Positions 18,301 to 26,383 of a DNA stretch of 64,000 nt are shown here, one piece after another. The DNA is from MSPOR6 sp964652195. Its GTDB lineage: Bacteria > Poribacteria > WGA-4E > WGA-3G. A model generated the notes under the pieces. That model saw only the letters and a list, made by a program, of their open reading frames with translations, was not told the DNA's origin and ran no database searches. A program made the translations under genes and the position numbers. The stretch's first letter is position 1, and every line of letters begins with the position of its first letter. The DNA lies in NCBI GenBank assembly GCA_964652195.1, contig CAZZBB010000002.1, positions 51,149 through 115,148 of the forward strand, in the 5' to 3' direction.

Positions 18301-21041
18301 ACTGTGAGAGTATCACCAGCTGTGTAAGTAGCTTCTGCCAATTCAAGCGTATCAATTGTGGTCCAAACTCCATCGGCATTCTGATACTGTACCATGATTT
18401 CGCCTGGATGGACTGTCCGCTCATTGAGTGTAATTGTTAGAGTGATCATAACAGTATTACTGTAGAGATAACCATTTTCATAAGGGTCATCTTTACCGTT
18501 ATAGTTGATATCACCTAACTTTGCGGCTGTTACACTTGACGTATCATGCACAGGATCAATCCCAGGATCAAGTATTCTTAGTCTTGTTGGTGCTACGAAA
18601 GAACCGACATTAAAGACAGTGTCAATTCCCATAGCACGGATACCGAAATCGCCTCTCATGATTGGTATACCTTCACCTTTAATTGGCATTCCCATGGGGC
18701 GTGTCGGATCAAATACCAAAGGAATTAAATTAAAGTCTTGGATTACAGCACCAAACAGACTCCCAATTAAGCTTAATTGTTCATCAGAAAGTTTTATACC
18801 TAAATCTGCCAAGAAAGGTCCTGCTAATCCTGCAATATCAGAATTTAGCAAACCAATCAATGCATTTACATCTAATCCTACCAATAGTTGGATATTTGGA
18901 TCTGGATTCCCTTGCAATTCTTCTCGGATTAGATCCCAAATATCTGATGCTAACATGGAATTTTTAGGTGTTAAAGGCAACCAAGTGCCAACCGGGTTTC
19001 CATCAGCATCCAAATCAATTAATTGATATAAAAGATATCCTTGACCTTGTCCAACTCCAACTGCATCACTTGCTTGTATGTTTAGTACAGATGGTAGTGA
19101 TGAATCTTTAGCAGTAGCGACAAAAACGTTATCTTTATTCCAATAACCTGCAGTGTTTGCATCAGCGGGTCCGATTGCGATATTTGCTGTTGGCGCTGTG
19201 GTGTCAACATTTACGTTTGCAGTAATATGATCAACTGGAGCACCATTTGCATTATATACAACTGCTTCAATCTTAGAAGCGTCACCTATTGAATCATCAA
19301 TTGAACCGATATCTCCAAACCATAGTGATTCAATTGCATTATCAACATTCCCGATACTGAATACTGATGATAATCGCGGATCAAAATTTTCTTCAAAAGT
19401 TGTAAACAATTCATTGGCATTTCGTAGTATCAACCTTGCCAATTTGTTTAGATCACTGCCTTTAACTTTAAATTCAGATGCAGGTTTACCCAATTGGGGT
19501 AGGACTATCCTTGTAACTTCTGCAGCGACATCTGCGTCAATCAAATCCCTAAGAATACCACGATCAGCAAATTGAAGGTTTTTGGGATCTGGCATTGACC
19601 AACTACTAATAGGGTAAGTCTTAGTAGGACTAAGGTTGTGTGTGGCTGTTTTTGAATCAAGTGCTTCAAAAACGGCTTCAGGATTAATTACTTCAAGCAT
19701 GACAGGTTCAACTAATGTAACTTCAAAGTAGTAGTAAGTACTACCTTTGGGAAGGATACCTATCTTACTTTCCCATACAACGCCATTTTCACCATGTACA
19801 GGTTCCATATCAACAGCGATATATTCTCCATCCAAACCTGTCTGTGAATACCGTAGTACAACACCTGAGAATATTTGGTTGGCTAAAGCTGGCCATGCGG
19901 GTAAGTTAGTTGCAGCAAGCGATTCCTCTAAACTGAATACATAAGGAATTGTATCAGCCTGAAATTCATCGGTTGTTATTCGTTTTCCTTCTCCGACGAT
20001 ATAGTCATCAATCCTGAATTCAACACGTCCCCCTTCAAGTGTAGACGGAACACGTACAAAGAGATTTAGACTATCACTTGTGAGATACTTTTGTTTGAAC
20101 GGACCTTCTGGATCATCTCGGTTGAAAATTGCACTCAGAAGTGAAGGTGTAATTCCATTACCAAAGTTATCAGGGTCCAACTGCGGTTCATCAATCTGAA
20201 AGATAGACCATGCATTATGTGCAGTGAGTGCTTGTTTAATTTGCTTCTTTGGTAAAAACCCTTTTGGTACCTGTGCAAGAATAACATCAACAACATCATC
20301 AATGATATCATCTTCCAAATCCAGTTCTAATCCGGCGGCTGCAATCATATCTCGGATAAATTTTCGTCCGTGCAACCTATTTAGAGAAAGTCCACCGAGT
20401 CTTGACTGACCATTTATGTTTGATGGAACCAATTCAATAGGACCACCCATACCGTCTGGCGGTGGAACAGGATCCACTGGTGGTGGAACAGGATCCACTG
20501 GCGGTGGAACAGGATCCACTGGCGGTGGAACAGGATCCACTGGTGGTGGAACAGGATCCACTGGTGGTGGAACAGGATCCACTGGCGGTGGAACAACCGG
20601 TGGCACAGCGATTAACGCTGCGAGTTCATCAAGCGCAGCCGCTAACTCATCACCTTTTAGACTAAGTAATGCCACAGTGGTATCATCTTTTAGCACTGCT
20701 TGTACATCTTTGTCTTTGATGAGAGCAACGTGATCATCAGTTAGTGTGATACCTTGAGATGCTGCAATTCCCTTTAACGTGGCTCCTGTTGGATCGCTCG
20801 TAACTAAAGAGATAGCTGTATTGATTAGGGTCGGTATATCAAGAGGTGAACTCTTAAGACCATCCAAAAGCGGTGGCAGGTGAACTTTCACGTCATCACG
20901 CAAAAGTGTATCTTTATGTTCATCAAACACTTGTTGCGCTAAAGAGGCATCCTCTTGGGCTAACACAGTGCTTGGGGTTAAACTGTGAAAAACACACAAT
21001 GTAAAAATCAAAAACGAAACAAAGAGTGTTCGTTTTTTCAT
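12321..21041 (-). CDS. giant exported Ig-repeat protein, 2906 aa
   Basis: The N-terminal signal peptide is MKKRTLFVSFLIFTLCVF, cut before about residue 30. A helical segment runs to about residue 150, then comes a proline-rich stalk of six PPPVDPV heptads (about 155-195). A large mixed region follows, with acidic Ca2+-binding-type loops such as GDINYNGKDDPYENG. Residues about 1845-2475 hold seven tandem Ig-like domains of about 90 aa. Three further Ig-like units precede a FlgD-like C-terminal domain (FNYPNPFSKNTRISL ... GKSSSGEDLARGIYF). AGGAGG precedes the ATG. This architecture suggests a long surface fibre or adhesin. It heads the operon with the PorV-like and LysM genes. All long antisense ORFs inside it appear to be shadows. 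Confidence 0.88.
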   Translation of the reverse strand: MKKRTLFVSFLIFTLCVFHSLTPSTVLAQEDASLAQQVFDEHKDTLLRDDVKVHLPPLLDGLKSSPLDIPTLINTAISLVTSDPTGATLKGIAASQGITLTDDHVALIKDKDVQAVLKDDTTVALLSLKGDELAAALDELAALIAVPPVVPPPVDPVPPPVDPVPPPVDPVPPPVDPVPPPVDPVPPPVDPVPPPDGMGGPIELVPSNINGQSRLGGLSLNRLHGRKFIRDMIAAAGLELDLEDDIIDDVVDVILAQVPKGFLPKKQIKQALTAHNAWSIFQIDEPQLDPDNFGNGITPSLLSAIFNRDDPEGPFKQKYLTSDSLNLFVRVPSTLEGGRVEFRIDDYIVGEGKRITTDEFQADTIPYVFSLEESLAATNLPAWPALANQIFSGVVLRYSQTGLDGEYIAVDMEPVHGENGVVWESKIGILPKGSTYYYFEVTLVEPVMLEVINPEAVFEALDSKTATHNLSPTKTYPISSWSMPDPKNLQFADRGILRDLIDADVAAEVTRIVLPQLGKPASEFKVKGSDLNKLARLILRNANELFTTFEENFDPRLSSVFSIGNVDNAIESLWFGDIGSIDDSIGDASKIEAVVYNANGAPVDHITANVNVDTTAPTANIAIGPADANTAGYWNKDNVFVATAKDSSLPSVLNIQASDAVGVGQGQGYLLYQLIDLDADGNPVGTWLPLTPKNSMLASDIWDLIREELQGNPDPNIQLLVGLDVNALIGLLNSDIAGLAGPFLADLGIKLSDEQLSLIGSLFGAVIQDFNLIPLVFDPTRPMGMPIKGEGIPIMRGDFGIRAMGIDTVFNVGSFVAPTRLRILDPGIDPVHDTSSVTAAKLGDINYNGKDDPYENGYLYSNTVMITLTITLNERTVHPGEIMVQYQNADGVWTTIDTLELAEATYTAGDTLTVDWKVKDFQDLVAAGNYVAIQTVTSNKLSFSHTSEMFKINLDNDVHPVDPEVLIVDVDDASIVMTNQDSGAPQGTINLIGYTPRRSVPATSSIRIEAKRANDEAWTIIGTVEGETMELTGTDTAAVMFNGNTLADVYTDNMLHIQDSGSYLKWIVAVDTTAIEDTITKDSPAARDASLDDNKYMVRAYAVGDDGSDISDAVEGEMYTDTFSVDNDDDVAPLGPTNIVVSSVDAMDSVFVDNGDGTYTVGGLTDKYDPNVDSPVITLTLTPEAVRSTYAGVKLITSLPEDAIIGEVTETADGSGEFTVTIDIGTLMDADESAYNDRYLQDPDDLVYNPTEDEVYTFTAHALAYDKAAAYDDATAADDMFLTYGNIQADDYDDDEITVNVQNSYRPDPGVLAITVENSDGMTNADSGAPKYELTFNAYTYGLTSPPTEGVRFEVKRPGDETWERIPGTDAPPEEIDGSDLAGIVTGLVQITEHNTVSDGAAEFAIPGSFHKWSVTVDTRVLARLGEDRPDETITLEDTIIRGDAAERDASLDDNQYQVRAISLTPKNMAHPEYHQRDGVDAHFSLDNVDDVPPLGPTNITDVADAAGSIEANEDGSYTVGGIVDPTVDTPVAIFTVEPTAEPITYEGGSIRVVQTDADGNMTETDGSLEDGTVTVDVGQLANGTYMYHALVADKFGNWQVQGELDMPSPIVTVHVLNFRVSDITDLTVTAVDGEVVEGELPDTIPLRDSISISFNVNNGSLMVDDLTGILVDGHRVMYTADSNAENSFSLMADELGSVVDGWYTPHGEVTKRNGSVAFPLAMINLDNTGPMVEFVAPIEGATVNDLPTLRATYNDGDLGVGVSADNTAVVSLARLRPNSDTQEEMMIDVDQGMVEQDGNAVVYTRLDKLAGGAYKFSVQVSDSLGNIGNHSVAFAVEGINPSVVITAPASGQQFDASPASITGFYSGGGEVNISKFMVNDADVTADVDGNNFTYMPDGGFNEGDHVVSVEVTDGSGLTSQTGLTFNITLPVPTVAILSPEPTQVYNHGMPIITGEFTGADPVMVALSIDGEAVEAEISGNQFSYTPEMELSHGEHSIAVEVTDANGKTAMTSTIFTVDIPGPSVAIHSPAPGQTYDHGKPMLQGEFTGVEASVAVTVNDQAIPVVVDGNEFTFTPPVRIEDGEYTVVAIATDANGKTAKATSVFTVSLPVPTVAILTPTAGQVIDHGMPVISGNFSGADEIVVAATIDGETVEVSVNDNNEFTYTPADALSHGEHMIVIEVTDGNDRTAKTSSVFTVDIPGPTVAINSPASGQVFDHGMPMLQGEFTGVDAELTVMVNGEEIEVEVDGNEFTYTPADRVDDGDYTVVADVMDANGKTAKATAVFTVRLPEPTVTINAPGAGLTYDNGNVIIAGEFTGVAPVELKLSIDGEDAEVKVDGNQFTHDLEDALADGDHTITVEITDANDKTAQATSMFTVDIPGPSVSILSPASGQTYAHGTPVIRAEFMGSTEVNVTTFTINGEDVDGEVEDNQLTYTVDPALGDGEHTIVVGVTDANKKTAEASVVFSVMKDKTAPVISAYSPTGVVRLNKADVAAEDMGITISADISDPESDLLSVKYLIDDTAPTHSYPVDNAGNKFEVTHSFNAGTHSITLIAESEGGSKEFRWTFTVEVDEAPPAISNITPSGTVQAGLPTISASAKDDTGVEAMSITLMDSEGKEVKGKTSDDDEDRANEGITRLDFNPDAPLEEGTYTINVRATDGYGNSSTAKGFFTVTFDTAAPIITMASPQNGSRLTYKHDEERKPNISIAYSDAGTGINADSIRFVLNDQLINLTSKQKSASQVNYTPPADLEPGKYVVKLEVSDNAHQQGNVSEKNKGAREANTAVYEFSFFVERGDTPIMWAAPFNYPNPFSKNTRISLVLARRANVSITIFDSTLRPVRVLVDNEVMDAGNYTKNPAGAGSNAIGWDGKSSSGEDLARGIYFCQIEVNDGIEPEFAILKLALTR
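13630..15515 (-). repeat. seven tandem Ig-like domains encoded in the giant gene
   Basis: Seven units open with V[AVTS]I[LHNT]xPxxGQxxxHG or close variants and end xFTVxxPxP. Linkers alternate between DIPGP and SLPVP/RLPEP, so the array grew by duplication of two-domain blocks rather than single domains. At DNA level neighbouring blocks remain visibly alike. Confidence 0.75.
20458..20583 (-). repeat. 21-bp coding minisatellite, six copies
   Basis: Six head-to-tail copies of a 21-bp unit (GGYGGTGGAACAGGATCCAC plus T on the plus strand), with a partial seventh, encode the PPPVDPV stalk. Copies differ only at one C/T position, so the array is recent and likely to vary in length between strains. 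Confidence 0.92.
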
Positions 21042-21674
21042 TAACTTTTCCTCCTCGTTAAGTCACGCTAAAACGAGACTAAATACTGAAGTTTTAAATG
21101 GGCGATAAACACGACATAAACGACCGGAGGTAGGTGTTTGCCCATCCAAATAACATCCTACTACCAAGTATAGAAATTCTTCTTCCTACTACGTAAGTCA
21201 ACCCAAAGATAGTGTTAACATATCTTGAATAAATGTCAAAAGCAGCAATTTTTGGCACCGAATATTGTAGTATCCCAATGTGAATACGAAGCGATAGTTT
21301 ACCTAATAGATTCGGTTGATTACGTATATATAATGTTTTATTGACTGAAAATGAGTCCATAATAAAGGAACATCGGATATTTTAACAAATGTCAAAATAA
21401 TATACAAGTATTTAATTGGGAAATAGTGTTTAATTGTTGCAATAATATCAAATTTCCCTACCTATCAATTTGTATCAACGATTCAATCATAGTAATTAGG
21501 TTACATATTACCATAAATTAAAATATAAGTCAAATGATTTTCTTAATTTATGAATGCAGTTTCTTAGCTTTTGAGTATTGAAATTTCCTAATCACAATAG
21601 ACAAAAATCTATTAATTGACAGAATACTATTAAAGGTTAAAATTGTCAACAAAGATTCATATTGGAGAAAAGGT
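21042..21674. other. divergent intergenic region, 633 bp
   Basis: This gap separates the leftward surface operon from the rightward PhyH gene and must hold both promoters. No convincing gene is seen. The longest ORF, 21094-21360 on the minus strand, has no ribosome-binding site or recognisable feature. The right half is very AT-rich. One candidate promoter is listed separately. Confidence 0.5.
21616..21643 (+). promoter_or_regulatory. candidate sigma-70 promoter for the second PhyH gene
   Basis: TTGACA at 21616-21621 and TAAAAT at 21638-21643 are separated by 16 bp, about 30 bp before the ATG at 21675. Confidence 0.5.
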
Positions 21675-22415
21675 ATGTTAAACACCTCAGAAAAATCTCA
21701 TCTTGACGAATACGGGTATTTATTGTTGGAAAATATGATTTCAACAGATACAGCCGTGAAATTGCGTGAACGTTCTTTGGAACTTGCTGAATTGGAACAA
21801 GCATCAGGACACGGTCATACATATATGCAGGATGGTCGTGCTCAACGTGTTTGGAATCTCATTGATAAAGGAGAAGTCTTTGAAGAGGCAATACAACACG
21901 CGAAAATGCTGGGTGCGATGGAATATCTTCTTGGGATGGACTGTACACTCAGTTCTTTTACAGTCAATATTCTTTATCCTGGCGCCCCTGATGGTGGTCT
22001 TCATATTGATTATCCGTTATCTTCGCTGCCGACGCCACGTCCTAACTTTCCTTTAGTTGCCAACAGTGTTTGGTTTTTAGATGATTTTACACTTGAAAAC
22101 GGAGCAACCAGTTGTGTACCGAGTAGTCATCATAGGTTGGAAGCAATGCCTGAGTCGGGAGTGGAATATGATGATGAGAAACAGATCTGTGGACCTGCAG
22201 GATCAGTTTTAATTGTCAACGGAGCAGTTTGGCACGGATCATCGGAGAATAGAAGTGATACAACTCGTGTGGCGTTACTCGGTTTTTTCTGTCGTTCAGT
22301 TTTAAAACCGCAACAAGATCATATTAAGATTGTTTCAGATGAAGTTATTGACCGTGCTTCTCCTACCTTAAGACGTTTGCTTGGATTTAATTCATTGCCA
22401 AATTTGAATACATAA
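21675..22415 (+). CDS. phytanoyl-CoA dioxygenase (PhyH) family protein
   Basis: The 246-aa Fe(II)/2-oxoglutarate oxygenase fold has iron ligands H110 and D112 (GGLHIDYP) and H187 (AVWHGSSE), with R198 as the likely 2-oxoglutarate contact. The core ENGATSCVPSSHH and GPAGSVLIVNG strands are typical. GGAG lies before the ATG. It stands alone and converges with hemY, only 16 bp apart, so no operon partner hints at the substrate. Its sequence differs enough from the other two PhyH proteins to suggest a different substrate. Confidence 0.87.
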   Translation: MLNTSEKSHLDEYGYLLLENMISTDTAVKLRERSLELAELEQASGHGHTYMQDGRAQRVWNLIDKGEVFEEAIQHAKMLGAMEYLLGMDCTLSSFTVNILYPGAPDGGLHIDYPLSSLPTPRPNFPLVANSVWFLDDFTLENGATSCVPSSHHRLEAMPESGVEYDDEKQICGPAGSVLIVNGAVWHGSSENRSDTTRVALLGFFCRSVLKPQQDHIKIVSDEVIDRASPTLRRLLGFNSLPNLNT

Positions 22416-22431
22416 TTTAGGAACGTTCATA

Positions 22432-23859
22432 TTAAAAATTAGTGATTGAATCTAAGAGGGATACTGCAGCTTGTTCACCACTGTGGATACAATCTGGTAT
22501 TCCGATGCCAGTATATGCGTTCCCAGCCAGAGCAATTCCTTTGGTGTTTTTTATTTGAGTTTGAATATCACTAATATTGCTCTGATGTCCTACCAGATAT
22601 TGTGCCATTGATTGGGTATGTTGGCTGACAACAGTCAATATAGGTCCGGTCTTAATACCGAGTAAATCGGACACATCTTTGATAGCAAGAGAAACGACTT
22701 CCTTTGTATCTATATTTTGCATCGTATTCCCGCCAACGAACGCGCGAATTAAGACATTCTCCTCAGGGGCACGATTCTCAAATTTTATACTACTAAACGA
22801 ACAACCGATTAAATTCAATTGTTCTGTTATAGGTACAACGAAACCCATTCCGTTGAGGGGATGTGAAATATCTTCACGACAGAATGCCATATTAATTGTG
22901 GTTGAGGATGTATATGGTATAGTATTGAGTTTTTCTGCTATGTTAGGGAATTCATTGTCTATGATTTGACTTGTACGTGGTGCGGGTAGTGCGATGCAGA
23001 GTAAATCTGTTTCTACAGTAGTATCGTTTTCAAGAACAACCTGCCAAGTGGAGTCGCAATCATTTTGGTGAATTGTCTTAACTTTAGTGTTGAGTTGGAT
23101 ACACTCTGAGAGTTTCTCGGCAAGTGTATCAACTAATGTCTGCATACCATTGGTGAAGGATAAGAATAGACTGTATCGTGGTCCACTTGTATCCCTGCTT
23201 GTTTGGGATGCTTTCTTTTTTTGGTTTATGAGTGCTTTTATGATACTCCCATGTTCTCTTTCCATATCCAAGAATCGGGGGAATGTTGCATTAAGGCTTA
23301 AATTCTCTGCATCAGAAGTGTAGATGCCACCAATCATGGGTTGTGCCATGCGTTCAAATGCTTCATTCCCAAGTCGGCGTCTAACGAAATCTGCGACCGA
23401 CTCATCATCAGGATTTTCTTGTGGTGAAATGAACAGGTCTAATAATATCCGGAGTTTACCTTTTAAACTGAATATTGGTGTTTTTATAAAAGGTAGGAAA
23501 GAGCTGGGGGCCATCATGTAAAAGCCTTCTGGAACAGGAATGAGTTTCCTGTTCCGTACTACGAAACTTCTTCTGACTTTAGCATTTGTACTGATGAAGT
23601 GTTCCTCAATCCCGAATTCTTCACATAACGCTTTTGCCGACGGTTTTGTTGATATAAAGGCGTCTGGACCGTGTTCAATTACAAATCCATCACGATGTTC
23701 TGTTTGTATAACACCGCCAACTCTGTTGCTTGCCTCCAATATCTTTAAGTCAAGTGGGATATTTCTTTTTTCTGCTTCATTTTTTAATCGATAAGCAGCT
23801 GCTAAGCCAGTAATTCCACCTCCTATTACGATGGCGCGTTTGTGTAGTTGGATCATCAT
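22432..23859 (-). CDS. hemY: protoporphyrinogen/coproporphyrinogen oxidase HemY (HemG)
   Basis: This 475-aa FAD flavoprotein oxidises the porphyrinogen ring to the porphyrin with O2. The Rossmann motif AIVIGGGITGLAAAYRL is at the N-terminus, followed by RVGGVIQTE, HGPDAF and the MIGGIYTSD segment. The C-terminus carries GIALAGNAYTGIGIPDCI, the usual FAD-binding end. It is the last gene of hemE-MBL-hemH-hemY, the B. subtilis hemEHY order with one insertion. Whether it uses coproporphyrinogen or protoporphyrinogen cannot be decided without finding hemQ or hemN/hemF. The gap to hemH is 108 bp, wider than elsewhere in the operon. Confidence 0.9.
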   Translation of the reverse strand: MMIQLHKRAIVIGGGITGLAAAYRLKNEAEKRNIPLDLKILEASNRVGGVIQTEHRDGFVIEHGPDAFISTKPSAKALCEEFGIEEHFISTNAKVRRSFVVRNRKLIPVPEGFYMMAPSSFLPFIKTPIFSLKGKLRILLDLFISPQENPDDESVADFVRRRLGNEAFERMAQPMIGGIYTSDAENLSLNATFPRFLDMEREHGSIIKALINQKKKASQTSRDTSGPRYSLFLSFTNGMQTLVDTLAEKLSECIQLNTKVKTIHQNDCDSTWQVVLENDTTVETDLLCIALPAPRTSQIIDNEFPNIAEKLNTIPYTSSTTINMAFCREDISHPLNGMGFVVPITEQLNLIGCSFSSIKFENRAPEENVLIRAFVGGNTMQNIDTKEVVSLAIKDVSDLLGIKTGPILTVVSQHTQSMAQYLVGHQSNISDIQTQIKNTKGIALAGNAYTGIGIPDCIHSGEQAAVSLLDSITNF

Positions 23860-23967
23860 CTATGATTCAGTTGAATGGGTTTAGGTTATATGTGGTAGCA
23901 TCAAAAGCATACACACTATCTATGATTAAGCATTGTCAATCTTAACAAATAGCCTTGAATGTTAAAA

Positions 23968-24909
23968 CTACTCAGATCCTTCACAGACAAAATCTGCTAA
24001 CATGGAGATAAAGTTTGGATGGTCTCCAACAGTTTGTGCCCGGATAAAATCTATTCCGTTTTCTTCTGCAATTTCTTTTGCCTCAATATCAAGGTCATAT
24101 AACACCTCAACATGATCACAAAGAAAACCGATTGGTGAAACCACAACCGTATCAACACCTTGCTCTTTTTTTGTTATCAACAGATCGTTGATATCGGGTT
24201 GTGTCCAGGGGATAGGGCTGTTTTCTACCTCACTTTGATAGGCTAATGTGAAGTCAGATTTGGCTAACATTTCAGTTGTTGCTTCGGCAGTTTTTCTAAA
24301 CTGTTGTGTGTATTGTGAATTATCCGCGGCAGACTGCGGAATTGAATGTGCTGAGAAAATGAGATCGGATTTCTCAAACTTATCCCCACATGCTGTTTTT
24401 ATTAGGTCTGCAATTGCACTTACATATCCATCGTGTGTATACCATGGATCAAGGTAGTCAATTGTTATTTTTGTATTCTCAAGTGCATCAATACCTTTTT
24501 GGACAGCATTTTGATACCAGTCCCAACTGACTTTTGCTTGGTGTGGTGCCATGATGATACCGAGTATATTGCTGTGGCCTTTTTCCGCCATATCAGTGAT
24601 GACTTCTTTTAAATAAGGTGTCCAATGTCTGAATCCTGCATAAACTGGTAATGGCAAGTCCCGTTCTTCCAAAAGGTCTTGTAATGCTTTTGCTTGTTTA
24701 TATGTTAATTCGTTGAATGGGGAAAACCCACCTAATTTGATGTAGTGAGTTGAGATATCTTTAACTCGTTCTTTTTGAGATTCAGCGTCTCCTGCAATGC
24801 CTTCAACAAAGCAATAGGCTTCACCCGGACAAGACTTTGTTTCATATTTATTGCAACATCCAGGTGTCGGACCACCAAATGCTACAAGTAATACGCTATC
24901 ATATTTCAT
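23968..24909 (-). CDS. hemH: ferrochelatase HemH
   Basis: The 313-aa enzyme inserts Fe2+ into the porphyrin. The family pattern is clear: VAFGGP at the start, GFSPFNELT, YAGFRHW, the catalytic His in LIFSAHSIPQ and the acidic motif in PIGFLCDHVEVLYDLD. An unusual Cys-rich stretch sits right after the first motif (GCCNKYETKSCPGEAYC, four cysteines within residues 18-34), where common ferrochelatases have none. It might bind an Fe-S cluster or metal. The gene starts 8 bp after the MBL-TPR gene, so the two are co-transcribed. Confidence 0.9.
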   Translation of the reverse strand: MKYDSVLLVAFGGPTPGCCNKYETKSCPGEAYCFVEGIAGDAESQKERVKDISTHYIKLGGFSPFNELTYKQAKALQDLLEERDLPLPVYAGFRHWTPYLKEVITDMAEKGHSNILGIIMAPHQAKVSWDWYQNAVQKGIDALENTKITIDYLDPWYTHDGYVSAIADLIKTACGDKFEKSDLIFSAHSIPQSAADNSQYTQQFRKTAEATTEMLAKSDFTLAYQSEVENSPIPWTQPDINDLLITKKEQGVDTVVVSPIGFLCDHVEVLYDLDIEAKEIAEENGIDFIRAQTVGDHPNFISMLADFVCEGSE

Positions 24910-24917
24910 ATTATTTC

Positions 24918-26375
24918 CTATGTCATATTAGCAAATTGGGCTGGCATGAATGCCGGATCAGTATTGATTGCCTGTGTAAAAGCTTCACGAGCCAGAGTTT
25001 CATTTCCGTTTGTTCGGTGTGCTAACCCAATTGAAAAATAAGCTTGAGCGAGTTTTGTTCCCTCAAGACCACTGACTAAAGCCTTATAGATAGATTCTAC
25101 TCCAGGGTTAGGATCGTCTCCATTTCTGAAAGATGAGAGTATATGATTATATCCATATAACAGATGTGCTGGTGCGTATTCAGGATCTAATTCAAGTGCG
25201 ATGTTCATAGCATTTTTTGCTTCAGAGAAAAAATCACCTTTCTCCAGCACACTCGACACCGTTCTGGAGGCTTTTATAAGTGTATCTGCGTATTCAGTCC
25301 ATGCTTCAGGCAGGTTAGAGAATTTCTCGGTGGCACTTTTCATAATGGCAATTGCTAATCCTAAGTCGTCCCCTTCTGCGACTTCATCTGCAGTCTCCCG
25401 ATACACATCAAAGTCTTCTAATTCTTTTGTTTTTTGGTGTAGTTCTTCTATATCTGCGGTAGGTATTGCAGAAGGTTTAAAATGTTGCCATCCGGGTTCA
25501 GGATCATCAATTAACCCTCTGTAGATACGAAGTATAGCATACCGTGGTGTCCCCCAGACCTCAGCGATTTCATTGATCCAGTCCGGAAGGTTTGATTCCA
25601 TGTCTTTTAATATATCAGATAACGACATATCTTGTTCGACCCGTTTACGGACTTCTGTAATGAAATATGATTCAATTTTAAGAAGTAAATCAATCTCCGC
25701 ATCGTGTGCTAAAGGCCCGTGTCCAGGAAGGACATGATCTGGTGAATATGTTCTCAGTTCTCCGATTGTGTTAATCCAATCGTGGTTAGCCATAAGTCCT
25801 TCATTCATAACAGGTTGTCCAAAAATCGGAAAACTACCTGTCATTACGGTATCACCAGAAACAATACAACCTTCTGCTGGAATTCTAATTGCTGTAGCAT
25901 CATCTGTTTCTGCCTTCCCTAAGTGAACAAGATGTAAGGGTTGATTACCTAAATCCAGTTCAGTTTCATGCTCAAATGTCTGGTGTGGTAGAAAAGGTGG
26001 GTCGCCAAGAGTAAATCCACGAGAACGTAGAAACGCTTCCTGACGGGGAGCTCTATTCACCATAAAGTCTTTTGTTAATTTACGGGCTATAACAGTTGCC
26101 CCCTCCTGCTGGAAAATCGTATTACCATTTGTATGATCCCAGTGATAATGTGTATTGATGGCATAAAGAATCGGTTTATCGGTAAGGGATCGAATAGTTG
26201 TAAGTAGACGTTTTCCCATCATTTGGTTAACTTGTGTATCAATTACCGCAACACCACTATCTCCTATAATAATTGAGGAGTTTACAATATTACGAAACAG
26301 GTATACGCGATCTGTTACCTGAACAAGTTCACCATATTGTCGAGGAGCAAATGGATTTTCAATTGGATTATTCAT
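24918..26375 (-). CDS. metallo-beta-lactamase-fold hydrolase with TPR tail
   Basis: Residues about 20-235 form a metallo-beta-lactamase fold: INTHYHWDHTNGN is the HxHxDH metal motif (residues 76-81), and CIVSGDTVMTG and VLPGHGPLAHD give the later ligands. A helical linker follows, and residues about 330-485 are TPR-like repeats (AMNIALELDPEYAPAHL, ALVSGLEGTKLAQAYFSIG, AFTQAINTDPAFMPA). It has no signal peptide. It lies between hemE (8 bp) and hemH (8 bp) in a tight operon, so a role in haem or tetrapyrrole handling is inferred. No known haem enzyme has this architecture to my knowledge. The substrate is unknown. Confidence 0.82.
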   Translation of the reverse strand: MNNPIENPFAPRQYGELVQVTDRVYLFRNIVNSSIIIGDSGVAVIDTQVNQMMGKRLLTTIRSLTDKPILYAINTHYHWDHTNGNTIFQQEGATVIARKLTKDFMVNRAPRQEAFLRSRGFTLGDPPFLPHQTFEHETELDLGNQPLHLVHLGKAETDDATAIRIPAEGCIVSGDTVMTGSFPIFGQPVMNEGLMANHDWINTIGELRTYSPDHVLPGHGPLAHDAEIDLLLKIESYFITEVRKRVEQDMSLSDILKDMESNLPDWINEIAEVWGTPRYAILRIYRGLIDDPEPGWQHFKPSAIPTADIEELHQKTKELEDFDVYRETADEVAEGDDLGLAIAIMKSATEKFSNLPEAWTEYADTLIKASRTVSSVLEKGDFFSEAKNAMNIALELDPEYAPAHLLYGYNHILSSFRNGDDPNPGVESIYKALVSGLEGTKLAQAYFSIGLAHRTNGNETLAREAFTQAINTDPAFMPAQFANMT

Positions 26376-26383
26376 TAATGTTC

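Noticed and set aside
20458..20583. Regular 21-bp repeats resembling a CRISPR array
   Set aside because: The units are head to tail without spacers and keep the reading frame as PPPVDPV; they are a coding minisatellite.
12862..20733. Long ORFs on the opposite strand of the giant gene (for example 12862-13458, 15643-16239, 18505-19026)
   Set aside because: They mirror a real 2,906-aa frame with signal peptide and Ig repeats and show no ribosome-binding sites or recognisable domains.
21094..21360. 88-aa leftward ORF upstream of the giant gene
   Set aside because: It has no ribosome-binding site, no coherent domain or hydrophobic pattern, and sits in the promoter region of two divergent genes.
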